Counted from the first letter of the stretch, positions 42,986 to 52,535 are shown. The stretch: 64,000 nt of DNA from Chloroflexota bacterium (GCA_005883615.1 VBEC01000079.1:38447-102446); one strand, 5' to 3'. The notes: generated by a model from the sequence alone, not told the origin. Made by a program: numbers and translations.

Positions 42986-43169
42986 GCGACAGAACGAGCT
43001 CCAGTCGTCGCTCCGCTCGGGGGCTGGTCAGCCGATGCTCGGCTGCCGCCGGGGCAATCTATCGAGCGAACCTGAGAATCCCCTGATACCCACCGACCCG
43101 GGCCGATCGCTATCGGTGGCTGGGCAACCTGCAGGCAGTCTAGCGCCGATTCCCTCGAGGTCCCGCGAT

Positions 43170-43175
43170 TAGAGT
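43170..43175 (+). promoter_or_regulatory. Predicted -10 box TAGAGT, leaderless start of GNAT gene
   Basis: TAGAGT sits seven bases before the GTG start at 43183; no ribosome site is present. It lies in the 197-base gap divergent from the S1C protease. Confidence 0.45.
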
Positions 43176-43182
43176 TGACGGC

Positions 43183-43818
43183 GTGGACACTCGACTGGCA
43201 GCACGAATCGCGACCCTGCGCGATCTCGACGTTGTGACCGACACGATCACCCTTGCGTTCGCAGAGGATCCGGTCTGGGCGGTCGCGTTCGCCCGATCTG
43301 ACGGGCGGGTGGACCATCAGCGAGCCCTGTTCCGCCTCTGGATCGAGGGTGCGCTGCGCTACCCATGGGTGTGGATGACGGTCGGTGGCGAGGCAGTGAC
43401 GATTTGGATCCCGCCGGGCGGCAACGACATGTCCTCGGAGCAGGAGGAAGCCTTCGACGGACTCGCATCCGAGCACCTGGGCGAACGCGCCGGACTCCTT
43501 TCCGGGCTACTTCACCGCTTTGCGGCCGCACGCCCAACGAAGGAGCCGTACTACTACCTGTCGCTGTTGGGTACGCACCCAGCTCATCGCGGGCAGGGGA
43601 TCGGTATGGCGCTCCTCGCCGACAACCTTGCACGAATCGACCCCGAGGAGATGCCGGCGTATCTCGAGTCCACGAACCCGCTCAACGACCGTCGTTACGA
43701 GCGTGTCGGATTCCGTCGCCTCGGCGAGTTCAGGTCGCCGTTCGACGACCACGTGATCACGACGATGTGGCGTCCCGCCACGCAGGGTGGAGGCGCTGGC
43801 GCCGCGAGCCCTCCCTGA
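43183..43818 (+). CDS. GNAT-family N-acetyltransferase
   Basis: A 211-residue acetyltransferase. The acetyl-CoA loop is LLGTHPAHRGQGIGMALLAD, followed by the conserved PAYLESTNPLNDRRYERVGF. The N-terminal part (ATLRDLDVVTDTITLAFAED) matches the typical first strand and helices. Substrate unknown. The gene stands alone, with a GTG start just after its predicted -10 box. Confidence 0.88.
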   Translation: MDTRLAARIATLRDLDVVTDTITLAFAEDPVWAVAFARSDGRVDHQRALFRLWIEGALRYPWVWMTVGGEAVTIWIPPGGNDMSSEQEEAFDGLASEHLGERAGLLSGLLHRFAAARPTKEPYYYLSLLGTHPAHRGQGIGMALLADNLARIDPEEMPAYLESTNPLNDRRYERVGFRRLGEFRSPFDDHVITTMWRPATQGGGAGAASPP

Positions 43819-43841
43819 CCGGCCGAACCGCGCAGGGTGCC

Positions 43842-44099
43842 TCAGGCAGCGCGAGCGGGCGTTGGGCCGAAGCGGACAGGGGAGCCTTCGGCCGCCGACT
43901 TCGAAGATCGCCAGGCTCGTTTCGAGGCGCGCTCGGCAACGAACCACAGCAGCTCGGAGCTGAGCTCTCGACGCTGGAGATCGTCTCGGACACGCTCGAG
44001 GAGCCGCCTCCGCTCGTCCTCGATGAACGGCTCGCGGCCGGCCATTCCGTGCCTGCCCAAGAGCTCTTCGTCAATTTCGGCCAGGAGTTGGTTTCGCAT
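43842..44099 (-). CDS. Small helical protein, unknown function
   Basis: An 85-residue protein with a highly charged helical first half (LLAEIDEELLGRHGM, then EDERRRLLERVRDDLQRREL) and a basic tail. GGAGAGAA precedes the ATG, and the composition is protein-like, but I cannot name a family. It may follow the large cyclase gene on the same strand, 154 bases downstream of it. Confidence 0.5.
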   Translation of the reverse strand: MRNQLLAEIDEELLGRHGMAGREPFIEDERRRLLERVRDDLQRRELSSELLWFVAERASKRAWRSSKSAAEGSPVRFGPTPARAA

Positions 44100-44253
44100 T
44101 TCTCTCCGCTGGGCGAGTCGTCCCCAGATATCCAGGGACTCGGGTTCGGGTCGCCCGCGAGCTTCCCGCTACACGACGATAACGGACGTCCTGGTACTTT
44201 CGTACGGGTCGCGCTCCTATTCCGGTGCGCCGCCGCAACCTCGGGTCGGGAAT

Positions 44254-47200
44254 CTAGTGACCGAAGCCGGCACGGGCCCGATGCGGCATGCCAAGGCCGC
44301 TCAGCTCGTCGACCTCGGCCTGCAGGGCGGTCGCTCCCAGGCCGGTATAGAAGTCCCCGACGCGCTTGAGTTGGGGGCCGGCGTCCTTGGCCAAACCCAG
44401 GGCGATCTCGCAACGCGCCGCGCCCAGCACGGCCTGAGAATCGATCAGGAGCGATCCTCTCGCGGAGTACCACTCGCTAGCCTGGCGATACAGCGCGAGC
44501 GCCTCATCCGGCCGACCCCTCGCCTCAGCGATGGCCGCGCGTCCGAAGGCGACGGCCGCCTTCACGCCCGGGTAGGCCGGATCCGGATTGGTGCCTTCCA
44601 CCAGTCGCTCGGCAAGGTCCACGTCGCCCGCCTTGACGAGCACTCTCGCTCCCTCGGGGATGGACCAGTAGCGGACATCCCAGGCACTGCCGGATGTCAC
44701 CACCTCGTCCATGAGTCGCACGACCCCGGCCGGGTCATCGAGCTCGAGGGAAGCGGCCGCTCCAGCGACGAGCGCCTTCACGAAGACTTGCGGGTCGCGC
44801 ATCTCCCGCGCCCGCGGCAGGAAGTCCGAGATGAGGGCGTGTGCCTCTGCCGCGCGTCCTCGGTAGGCGAGAACGCGCGCCTTCTCTGGAAGCACGAGGC
44901 CGGTGAGCTGCGTCGGGCCGTCTCGATCGGCTTCGATGACCTCGTCCGCGAGGCGGATCACCTCATCCCAACGCCCGAGGTTGAAGAGTGGCCAGGTCGA
45001 TTCCGCGGTCATCCAGAGAACGGAGCCCCCTCGGCCGCGCACCAGTTCGATGCCCTCTCGGTAGATGGCGAGGCCCTGCTCGGGGCCTTCGAGGTCATGG
45101 GTGAAATCGGCCAGGTTGTCGTAGCCGGCGTCGATGGTGCCGAGGCGCCCGTTCTCCAGAGCCATTGCGAGGGCAGTCCGATAGTCGGCCATCCCGGACA
45201 TGTCGCCGTCGAGCACGAGCTTGGCGGTCGCCGTGAACTGGAGAGCGCGCGCCTGGATGTCGTCCGCACCGAGGCTTTGCGCCAGCGCAATGGCCTTTTC
45301 CGCCAACGGTCGACTCTCGACGAACCGCGAGGCGAGCATATGGCGACCGGCCAGCTCCGAATACGCCTGGGCGAGCTCGCGCCCGGCCGGTGCAGCCTCC
45401 AGGATTGCGATTGCCTCGGTCAGCCTCTCATTTCCTGCCTCGGGCGTTCCGCGAAGCCACAGCTGGCGGCTGAGGAGCGTTAGGGCCTCGCCCAATCCCA
45501 ACTGATCGCCCAAAGAGCGAAACACTTCGGCTGCCTCGGTCAGCAGTCGCTCGACATCGCGGGGCTCGACCTGTCCCGCGCCCCCGAAGCTCACGCCGCC
45601 CGAGAGGACCAGCTGAACCAGCAGCCGTCCACGCTCCTGTGTTCCATGCGGTGCGAGCTCCAGCGCGCGCCGGTAGAGCGCGAACGCCTTCCGCGTGTCG
45701 AGCGACATGGCTCGGTCGCCGGCCAGTTTCAATGCTTCGAGGGCCTGCGCCTGCAGGGCCGAGAGGTCAATGCCGTGACCCGAAGCCGTCGAAAGCGCCA
45801 GCGCCTGCTCGTAGTGGTACGCCAGCAGCTCCGAAACGTCACCCACGCGCTCGCCGGCCACCGCCTTGATCCAGTCCGCCGCGAGCTCGTGCTTGCGCGC
45901 CCGCGCCGCGCGCGGGATCTGCCCGTAGGCAACGTCCCGGATCAGTGCGTGCCAGAAGGCGTACTCGACCTGGCCGTCCACCGTCGACATTCGAGACCGT
46001 CTGACGAGCTCCTTGCGGGCGAGCTCGTGGAAGCCGAAGTTCGCGACCCCATCGTCGATCCCGCCCATCGATGCGACCGCGCCCGACCAGAAGACCTTGC
46101 CAATGACGGCGGCGTCGTGGATCAGTGATTTGCCGGTCGGCGTGAGCGTGTCGAGGCGCGCCGCGATGGCGGCCTGGATCGTCTCCGGTAGCGGGATGTC
46201 CGCGTCCGATGCCATCGAGAAGCTCCGGCCTCGACGCTGCAGGATGCCCCGATCGAGGAGCATGCGCACGTACTCCTGCGCGAACAGCGGGTTCCCTCCG
46301 GCGCGGTCGAGCAGCGCCACATGGACCTCGGCGGGGAGGGCGACCTGGGCGAGCAGGGCGAACACTAGCCGCCCGGTGTCCTCGTCGGACAGGCGAGATA
46401 GGGCCAGCGTCGTCGTGTTGCGCTTGCCGCCCGCCCAGCCGGGGTGTCGTTCGTACAGCTCGGGGCGCGCGGTGCACACGACGAGGATGGGAACGTCCGT
46501 CGACCAGTCGGTCAGGTCGTTGACGAACTGGACGAGGGCGTCGTCCGCCCAGTGGATGTCCTCGAACACGAGCACCAGTGGGCGATGCGCCGCGATGGCT
46601 TCGAGGAAGGCCCGCCAGGCAGCGAACGATTCAGCTCGATCGACCTGGGCCGTGGCCACTCCCACCAACGCCGACAGGCGCGACTTGACCCACTCGGCCT
46701 GACGCGGGTCTTCGATGACGGCAGCCACCGAGATCGCCAGCTTTGCATCCGCATCCGCGGGGCCGTCGGATTCGAGGATGCCGGCGTGGCTCTTCACCAT
46801 CTCGCCGAGCGCCCAGAACGTGATTCCCTCGCCGTAGGGCAGGCAGCGGCCCTGTCGCCAGAACGCGAGCACGTCCGGATCGTCGTCGAGGGCAGTCTTG
46901 AACTCCCACAGCAGCCGCGACTTGCCGACCCCGGGCTCGCCGGTCACTGTGACGAGCTGGAGGGACGACTCGTCGACGGTTCGCCGGTACGTCTCGCGCA
47001 GGAGGGCGAGCTCGTGCGCCCGCCCGAGGAAGGGAGTGGATGCCCGCTGATCGACGTCGACGCCGTACCGGCTGCGCGCCGTGAGTGCCTGCCAGATCGC
47101 CACCGGCTCCGACTTTCCCTTTAGGGCAACCGGCTCGAGGTCGCGGTATTCGATCACATTGCGCGTGCCGCGGAAGGTGGCCTCCCCGACGACGACGCTG

Positions 47201-47742
47201 CCCTCCGGGGCAATCGTCTGGAGCCGCGATGCCGTGTTCACGACATCCCCGGTGGCGATGCCCTGGCCCTGGGCCGCCCTGTCTCCGGCGGCTCCGCCGA
47301 TCGCAACGAGCGCCTCGCCCGTGTTGACGCCGATCCGGACGGCCAGATCCAGGCCCGGGCGGGTCTCGTTCAGCTCGGCGACCGCGTCGAGAATCCGCAG
47401 GGCGGTGCGGACGCCCCGCTCGGCGTCGTCCTCGTGCGCCGCCGGCGCGCCAAAGACCGCGACCACGGCATCGCCGATGAATTTCTCGATCGTGCCGTCG
47501 AAACGTTCGATCTCGCGACGGAGGGTTGCGTGGTATGCGTCGAGCAGCTCGCGGACGTCCTCCGGATCGCTGCGCTCGGCACGTGTCGTGAAGCCGACGA
47601 GGTCGCAGAAGAGGACGGTGACGGTCTTCCTCTCTTCCAGTCGAGTGGCCAAGGCCGACGCCGTGCCGAGCGGGGACGCGCAGTTCAAACAGAAGCGAGC
47701 CCGCTCAGGGTTTTCCGCACCGCAGTTCGGACAGGTGACCAC
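44254..47742 (-). CDS. Class III nucleotidyl cyclase with zinc ribbon, AAA/NACHT-like ATPase and TPR repeats
   Basis: A 1162-residue cytosolic signalling protein. The N-terminal zinc ribbon is CPNCGAENPERARFCLNCAS; the cyclase domain (about 35-200) has VTVLFCDLVGFTTRAE and EKFIGDAVVAVFGAP with both metal aspartates. An AAA/ATPase region starts near residue 238 (FLGRAHELALLRETYRR) with Walker A TGEPGVGKSRLL and Walker B-like VLVFEDIHWADDALV. From about residue 630 come helical TPR-like repeats. This architecture is common in actinobacterial and Chloroflexota genomes; its input is unknown. GTG start seven bases after TAGACT. Confidence 0.9.
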   Translation of the reverse strand: MVTCPNCGAENPERARFCLNCASPLGTASALATRLEERKTVTVLFCDLVGFTTRAERSDPEDVRELLDAYHATLRREIERFDGTIEKFIGDAVVAVFGAPAAHEDDAERGVRTALRILDAVAELNETRPGLDLAVRIGVNTGEALVAIGGAAGDRAAQGQGIATGDVVNTASRLQTIAPEGSVVVGEATFRGTRNVIEYRDLEPVALKGKSEPVAIWQALTARSRYGVDVDQRASTPFLGRAHELALLRETYRRTVDESSLQLVTVTGEPGVGKSRLLWEFKTALDDDPDVLAFWRQGRCLPYGEGITFWALGEMVKSHAGILESDGPADADAKLAISVAAVIEDPRQAEWVKSRLSALVGVATAQVDRAESFAAWRAFLEAIAAHRPLVLVFEDIHWADDALVQFVNDLTDWSTDVPILVVCTARPELYERHPGWAGGKRNTTTLALSRLSDEDTGRLVFALLAQVALPAEVHVALLDRAGGNPLFAQEYVRMLLDRGILQRRGRSFSMASDADIPLPETIQAAIAARLDTLTPTGKSLIHDAAVIGKVFWSGAVASMGGIDDGVANFGFHELARKELVRRSRMSTVDGQVEYAFWHALIRDVAYGQIPRAARARKHELAADWIKAVAGERVGDVSELLAYHYEQALALSTASGHGIDLSALQAQALEALKLAGDRAMSLDTRKAFALYRRALELAPHGTQERGRLLVQLVLSGGVSFGGAGQVEPRDVERLLTEAAEVFRSLGDQLGLGEALTLLSRQLWLRGTPEAGNERLTEAIAILEAAPAGRELAQAYSELAGRHMLASRFVESRPLAEKAIALAQSLGADDIQARALQFTATAKLVLDGDMSGMADYRTALAMALENGRLGTIDAGYDNLADFTHDLEGPEQGLAIYREGIELVRGRGGSVLWMTAESTWPLFNLGRWDEVIRLADEVIEADRDGPTQLTGLVLPEKARVLAYRGRAAEAHALISDFLPRAREMRDPQVFVKALVAGAAASLELDDPAGVVRLMDEVVTSGSAWDVRYWSIPEGARVLVKAGDVDLAERLVEGTNPDPAYPGVKAAVAFGRAAIAEARGRPDEALALYRQASEWYSARGSLLIDSQAVLGAARCEIALGLAKDAGPQLKRVGDFYTGLGATALQAEVDELSGLGMPHRARAGFGH

Positions 47743-47749
47743 TCACGCG

Positions 47750-47755
47750 AGTCTA
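47750..47755 (-). promoter_or_regulatory. Predicted -10 box TAGACT, leaderless start of the large cyclase gene
   Basis: The minus strand reads TAGACT, then seven bases, then the GTG at 47742. No ribosome-binding site is visible. Confidence 0.45.
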
Positions 47756-47828
47756 CGTGGCGGGGACATGTTCGGAAAACACGGTCGCTCGGCACAGCGG
47801 CATCGCAGCCGCTGCGAACCGCGCGACC

Positions 47829-48224
47829 CTAGGAGTTTGCCGTCTCAGGAATCGGGACCGAGTGCAGCAGAGCGAACTTCCACGTTCCGTCCTCTCTGCG
47901 GAACAGGATCGAGGTAGGCGCGACGATCGTCTCGTTTCGACCCGAGAGCGAGTAGGTCTGTTCCAGTGTCGCGGTGAGGACACCGACGTCCCCCCACACG
48001 GCCTCGGTCGGGTCCCGCAACTCGGAATGGATGCCCGTGATATTGCCGCGCAGGCCGTTGAGGTAGGTCTGCATCGCGGCCCGCCCACGGAGCCACCGGC
48101 GTGAGATTTCGTCCACACCCTGCACGTCATCCGTCGCGCGTTCGGCCAGCTGGTCGAACCGCTCGGCATCCAGATCGCTGAAGAGCTCCCGGGCGAGCTC
48201 GGTCAATGTGCCGGCCTTCTCCAT
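47829..48224 (-). CDS. SnoaL-like / NTF2-fold protein
   Basis: A 131-residue small cone-shaped fold protein. The first helix and pocket strand are LARELFSDLDAERFDQLAER, then the strand pair VLTATLEQTYSLSGRNETIV and FRREDGTWKFALLHSVPIPE. Members are polyketide cyclases, isomerases or pocket proteins of unknown role. AGGAGG precedes the ATG. It lies 10 bases downstream of the NAD-epimerase gene. Confidence 0.82.
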   Translation of the reverse strand: MEKAGTLTELARELFSDLDAERFDQLAERATDDVQGVDEISRRWLRGRAAMQTYLNGLRGNITGIHSELRDPTEAVWGDVGVLTATLEQTYSLSGRNETIVAPTSILFRREDGTWKFALLHSVPIPETANS

Positions 48225-48234
48225 AACAGCCTCC

Positions 48235-49200
48235 TTACCGTCCCCCGTGGATCTCGCTCAGTATTGGCTCCTGATCCCTCCTGCGCCGCCGGAGATATCC
48301 GAGCTGGCCGGCCATGTCGGCGGGCGCGAAGCCGAAATCCGATTCGACGCTGTCCAGACGCCCGACGTTGTCGAGGCGGAGCTGGCGAAGCTGGTCGCTC
48401 GCCACGGGAAACGGGATGTGTGCGGACTCTGCGCCACGAGCGACGAGGGAGATCAGTGGAACTGGCATCGGCAGGATCAACCGGTGGGCGCCCATCGAGC
48501 GCAGGATCTCCTGCGCAATCTCGCGATATGTCCAGTACCGCGGACCGCCGAGCTCGTAGGTCGAGCGGACCGCCTCCGGCCTTTCAAGCGCCGTGACGAT
48601 GACCCTGGCGAGGTCGTGCACCCAAAGCGGCTGAAATCGACTGCTACCGCTACCCGGAATCGGCACCACTCCGGGCGAGAATCGGATGAGCCCCGCGATG
48701 ATATTGAAGAAGCCGTCGCGTTCACCCCACAGGAGCGATGGCTTGAAGATCGTCCAGTCCAGGTCGCTTTCGGCGACGATCTGCTCGCCTTTCGCCTTGG
48801 AGCTGGCGTAGTGGAGCTGCGGGTCATCCATCACGCCGAGGGCGGCCTGGTGCAGGAAGCGACGGATGCCCCCGGCGCGGGCCCCTTCGACCACATTGCG
48901 AGTCCCCTCTGCGTTGACGCGGCGGAGGGTCGAGCCACCATCCCAATCGCGCGGGATCGCAACCAGGTGCAGGACGGCATCGACGCCGCGCAAAGCGGCG
49001 CTCAGAGTCTCAGGCCTTGTCACATCTCCAGATCGGAGCTCGACGCTCGATCGCTGGTTGTGCGGCAGCCGACCAAGCACCTTCGCGCCTGCTTCCTCCG
49101 AGCGTACGAGCGCTGCGACGACGTGACCGCGCTCGATGAACGCCGGCACCACATGGCTTCCCACGAAACCGCTGGCACCGGTGACGAGGATCCTGGACAC
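48235..49200 (-). CDS. NAD(P)-binding epimerase/NmrA-like (NDUFA9 type) protein
   Basis: A 321-residue atypical SDR. The nucleotide loop is ILVTGASGFVGSHVVPAFIE; then the NAD-binding GVDAVLHLVA, the SSK motif YASSKAKGEQIVAESDLDWT and ELGGPRYWTYREIAQEILRS. It resembles complex-I NDUFA9-like oxidoreductases. The start at GTG 49200 follows GGAGAG, better than the open frame upstream. It and the SnoaL gene form a two-gene unit. Confidence 0.85.
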   Translation of the reverse strand: MSRILVTGASGFVGSHVVPAFIERGHVVAALVRSEEAGAKVLGRLPHNQRSSVELRSGDVTRPETLSAALRGVDAVLHLVAIPRDWDGGSTLRRVNAEGTRNVVEGARAGGIRRFLHQAALGVMDDPQLHYASSKAKGEQIVAESDLDWTIFKPSLLWGERDGFFNIIAGLIRFSPGVVPIPGSGSSRFQPLWVHDLARVIVTALERPEAVRSTYELGGPRYWTYREIAQEILRSMGAHRLILPMPVPLISLVARGAESAHIPFPVASDQLRQLRLDNVGRLDSVESDFGFAPADMAGQLGYLRRRRRDQEPILSEIHGGR

Positions 49201-49243
49201 GGCGTGCTCTCCATACGTGATAGCGCAGGGTAGCACGTTCTCG

Positions 49244-49465
49244 TCAGGGGAGCATCCCCTCCTCAATCCAGTGGCTCAGCTTGTCCACATCTGCCTCCGG
49301 CCACGACCGGTCGCAGGGCATCGTGCCCTCCCGAAGTCGCCCGAGGATCGTCGAGGCGTTCGTCTGGACATCAGCGTGGCTCCAGAGGTCGAACCTCCAC
49401 TCCATCGACCGACGATCGGATTCCCGAAACAGCGGCCGTATGTCTCGCTCGAAACTCAACGCCAT
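49244..49465 (-). CDS. Small conserved-looking protein, unknown function
   Basis: A 73-residue protein that reads SFERDIRPLFRESDRRSMEW, then LREGTMPCDRSWPEADVDKL. It resembles a widespread small protein often misnamed cytochrome c-like; the single CxxC heme motif is absent here, so no heme binding is expected. GGAGG precedes the ATG at 49465. Confidence 0.68.
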   Translation of the reverse strand: MALSFERDIRPLFRESDRRSMEWRFDLWSHADVQTNASTILGRLREGTMPCDRSWPEADVDKLSHWIEEGMLP

Positions 49466-49607
49466 AGCGTGCCTCCGTCGGACACGATATCGCGCGCCCC
49501 GTTCAAGGGTTCGGAACACAGGATTGGCATTCGAGCCGGGCCGGAAGCCGAGCTGGATCCGGCCTGCGCCCGCCGGCCCGGATCGGCAAAGTAGCAGGCC
49601 GTAGTGC

Positions 49608-49662
49608 AAAGTCAAAGACGTTGTCCTAACCTGCGCGCCGCAAGATCAAAGGTCTTGACATC
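49608..49662. promoter_or_regulatory. Two candidate operators upstream of the IclR-type regulator
   Basis: AAAGTCAAAGACGTTGTCC lies at 49608-49626 and AAGATCAAAGGTCTTGACAT at 49642-49661. Both carry TCAAAG joined to a related right half (TTG/TTGAC). They match the perfect palindrome at 59265-59285, so they are the best candidates for autoregulation by the regulator encoded at 49717. Confidence 0.5.
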
Positions 49663-49716
49663 ACCGCCGGCGGCCATACCATCGGCGAGGTAGGCGCCGC
49701 GGCGTCCGGAGGTGGG

Positions 49717-51072
49717 ATGAGAGGAGCTACTCGGGTGCACACGCCGCGCACGAACCGACGGTCCCATGCACCTGTTGGCCTTGAAGTGCTCGATGCCCTC
49801 GCGCAGAACCCTCCGGGACTTGGGGTGACCGAGCTGTCCCGGGCAATCGGGCTCGAGGTTGCCCAGACGCACCGCACCATTCGTGAGCTCGTTCGAGAAG
49901 GGTGGGTGGCCCAGGACGAGCCGAACGGGACCTATCGCCTGACCGGAGGGCTGCTTGCCCTCGCTGCGAAGCACCTGCGGCACATCGAACTCCGGGAGGT
50001 CGCGCTCCCGATCCTGCGCCACCTCAAACGCCAGACATCGGAGACCGTGGTGCTGGCCGAATTCCACGCGGGCAAGCTGTATTGCGTCGCGCGGGAGCTC
50101 TCCGACGCGCCGGTCATCAACTGGGCACAGATCGGGGATTCCTGGCCACTCGGGAGCGCGGCGGCCGTCAGCGTGGCGATCGAAGCGGCGGTCCTGAGCA
50201 GTGGGCAGCCCGAGCTCCTGCCTGCCGACTACCGACCCAGCGGAACGCGGATGGCCGAGCTGCAGGTCGTCGCGCAACGAGGGTGGAGCGTCGACGAAGG
50301 CCAGTACCGGCCGCGCGGCTGCGCGGTCGGCGCGGCGATCTTCGATTTCGAGTCCAGGCCCGTAGGCGCGGTGGCGATCGCCTGGCCCTGCGATGGGACC
50401 GCAGCGGGCCAGTTTGATGAGTTCGGAGGAATGGCCTCCGGTGCCGCCCGCGAGATCTCGTCGGCACTGGGCTTTCGCCAGCGGGGCCCACGGGCCCCCT
50501 GGCAGTTGATCTCTGAAGCCCATGACGAGGATCTGTTCCGTCACCTTGCCGACCTTCGGGCCAAGACCTACGAGGGAGCGGCGAGCCGGGTCGCGCAGGA
50601 GAGCACGTTCCAGGACGCTGCTCGGTTGCTGTCGCCGGTCGTCGAAGAGGTCCTCCGGTCGGTGAACGACCGACTGCTCCTTGGGTCTGGCCGGATCACG
50701 CGAACGGAGGCCGACTCGAATGCCGAAGGCAAGGAGGTTTCCTGGTCGCTCAGCTGGCCGGAGCAGGTGTCCGCGACAAAGAAGGCCACCGGGGAACCGC
50801 TGGACCCCGTTTCTGTCGTCGCGCGGCTCCGCCCATCGCACCTTCATGGTCACCTTGGCGGCTCCTATTTCGGCGACTGGCCGATGCAAATCCTGACCCC
50901 CGAGGATGCGCGTCGTCAGGCTCCGATCGTCGCTGTGATCGTGGAGGCGGAGCTCCATCAGCGCGTCTTCGAGGCCGGGGGTAACTGGCGCCTGGTGCCT
51001 GCCTATCCCCAGCGGGTGGGCGAGCCGGCGGCGGTCGATTCGAGTAGCGAGAGCAACCAGGCGAACCAATAG
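49717..51072 (+). CDS. IclR-family regulator with an extra C-terminal domain
   Basis: A 451-residue protein. The IclR winged helix (about residues 18-75) reads GVTELSRAIGLEVAQTHRTI and EGWVAQDEPNGTYRLTGGLL, followed by the effector domain (about 88-255). A typical IclR protein ends near here; this one continues for about 180 residues (about 265-440) with sequence I cannot assign (HDEDLFRHLADLRAKTYEGA and VVARLRPSHLHGHLGGSYFG). It heads an operon with an ABC importer. GGAGG lies just before the ATG. Confidence 0.86.
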   Translation: MRGATRVHTPRTNRRSHAPVGLEVLDALAQNPPGLGVTELSRAIGLEVAQTHRTIRELVREGWVAQDEPNGTYRLTGGLLALAAKHLRHIELREVALPILRHLKRQTSETVVLAEFHAGKLYCVARELSDAPVINWAQIGDSWPLGSAAAVSVAIEAAVLSSGQPELLPADYRPSGTRMAELQVVAQRGWSVDEGQYRPRGCAVGAAIFDFESRPVGAVAIAWPCDGTAAGQFDEFGGMASGAAREISSALGFRQRGPRAPWQLISEAHDEDLFRHLADLRAKTYEGAASRVAQESTFQDAARLLSPVVEEVLRSVNDRLLLGSGRITRTEADSNAEGKEVSWSLSWPEQVSATKKATGEPLDPVSVVARLRPSHLHGHLGGSYFGDWPMQILTPEDARRQAPIVAVIVEAELHQRVFEAGGNWRLVPAYPQRVGEPAAVDSSSESNQANQ

Positions 51073-51118
51073 GAAACGGCGAGCAAGCCGGCCGAGAACG
51101 TTGAGGAGGAGTCGATCC

Positions 51119-52519
51119 ATGGACCGGAAACCCCAGCGCATCACCGCGATCGCTGCAACCATCACGCTGGTCGTCAGCGCGTGTGCGGGCGCCACCTCGT
51201 CGGCGTCGCCTTCGACGGCAGGCGCCTCAGCCTCGACAGCAGCATCGGCGGCGGCGTCGCCGAGTCCAGCCGGCCCGGTGACCCTGACACACTGGTACTA
51301 CGACTTCCCGCCTTTCGCCAACTACCAGAAGGCGCGAGCGGCCGCCTTCCAGACCGCCAACCCGGGCGTGACGATCAAGTACGACTCCAGCATCCCGCCT
51401 GTCGGTGAGGGTGGTTACGAAGACAAGATCACGAGCTCCCTGGCCACGGGCACGGCCCCCGACATCTTCTCGGTCATCTCGCCGCAGGCGCCTCGAATCA
51501 TCAGCCTTGGCCAGCTGGCACCGATCGACGCCAACGCCCTGACGGCGCTTGGCTACGCGTCCGTGGATGCCTTGAAGGCCTCTCGAGTTGATGGTGCGTT
51601 CGACGCCTGGACCGATGCCCAGGGCAACATCTACGGCATCCCCGACGCCATCAGCTTTTACAACCTGTACTGCAACAACGACCAGCTCAAGAAGGGCGGC
51701 GTCGACCCGGCGACCGTGTCGATCAAGACCTGGGACGACTTCCTTGCGATGGGCCAGAAGGTCATCGCGGGCAACCCCAACTTCTACAAGAACGCGTCAG
51801 GGAAGTGGACGCACAACTTCATCAAGCTGCCGATGTACCAGGACGACACCTGGTCGATGCAGACACTGACCCAGTTCCTCGCCCAGACCGGCGGGTCGGT
51901 TCTGGCAGCGGACGGGAAGTCCTCGACGATCAACCAGCCGGCCGCCGTCACGGCCGTCGACGAGATGATGAAGATCAGCCGAACGCTTGGTGACCCCAAC
52001 ATCGGTCCGACGGTCCCGGGCGAGATCCACTCTGCGGTGGCGAGCGGCGACCAGACCTGCGGCCTGGCTGGCGAATGGTTCTACGGCGCCTTCCTGAAGC
52101 CGACCAACAGCAAGCTCCTTGGCCACTACACGGCGTTCGCGTTGCCGCGAATGACCGCAGACAAGCCCGGCAACGTGTTCTGGGGCTGGTCCTTCGTGGT
52201 CAACGCGAAGTCGCCCAACAAGGACGTGGCCTGGAAGTACATCGGCAACCTCACGGCCGATCCGAACGGCATCGTGCAGGACGTCGGAATCTGGCCACCG
52301 GTCAAGGACATCCAGACCTTGCAGGCCGTCAAGGACACCCCGTTCGGCGACGTGATCGCCGCCAACCGGGAAGGCGGCCAGCACATCTTCAAGTCGCTCA
52401 AGTACACCGACATCGCGCGACTGATCAGGGGTCAGCTCGAGGCGATGGCCACCCAGGGAACGCCGGTCCAGTCAACACTCGACCAGGTCGCCCAGCAGAT
52501 CAACGACATCGTGAAGTAA
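51119..52519 (+). CDS. Sugar ABC transporter solute-binding lipoprotein
   Basis: A 466-residue family-1 binding protein with a lipobox cysteine in TLVVSAC (about Cys22), then a Ser/Ala/Thr-rich tether. The binding fold starts near VTLTHWYYDFPPFANYQKAR; the second lobe contains YGIPDAISFYNLYCNNDQLK. GAGGAGG precedes the ATG at 51119. A perfect hairpin follows it, consistent with extra copies of the binding protein compared with the permeases. Confidence 0.9.
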   Translation: MDRKPQRITAIAATITLVVSACAGATSSASPSTAGASASTAASAAASPSPAGPVTLTHWYYDFPPFANYQKARAAAFQTANPGVTIKYDSSIPPVGEGGYEDKITSSLATGTAPDIFSVISPQAPRIISLGQLAPIDANALTALGYASVDALKASRVDGAFDAWTDAQGNIYGIPDAISFYNLYCNNDQLKKGGVDPATVSIKTWDDFLAMGQKVIAGNPNFYKNASGKWTHNFIKLPMYQDDTWSMQTLTQFLAQTGGSVLAADGKSSTINQPAAVTAVDEMMKISRTLGDPNIGPTVPGEIHSAVASGDQTCGLAGEWFYGAFLKPTNSKLLGHYTAFALPRMTADKPGNVFWGWSFVVNAKSPNKDVAWKYIGNLTADPNGIVQDVGIWPPVKDIQTLQAVKDTPFGDVIAANREGGQHIFKSLKYTDIARLIRGQLEAMATQGTPVQSTLDQVAQQINDIVK

Positions 52520-52535
52520 CCGCCATTCCCAGACT

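Noticed and set aside
49244..49465. Cytochrome c for the small protein
   Set aside because: No CxxCH heme motif is present; only one Cys occurs in the 73 residues.
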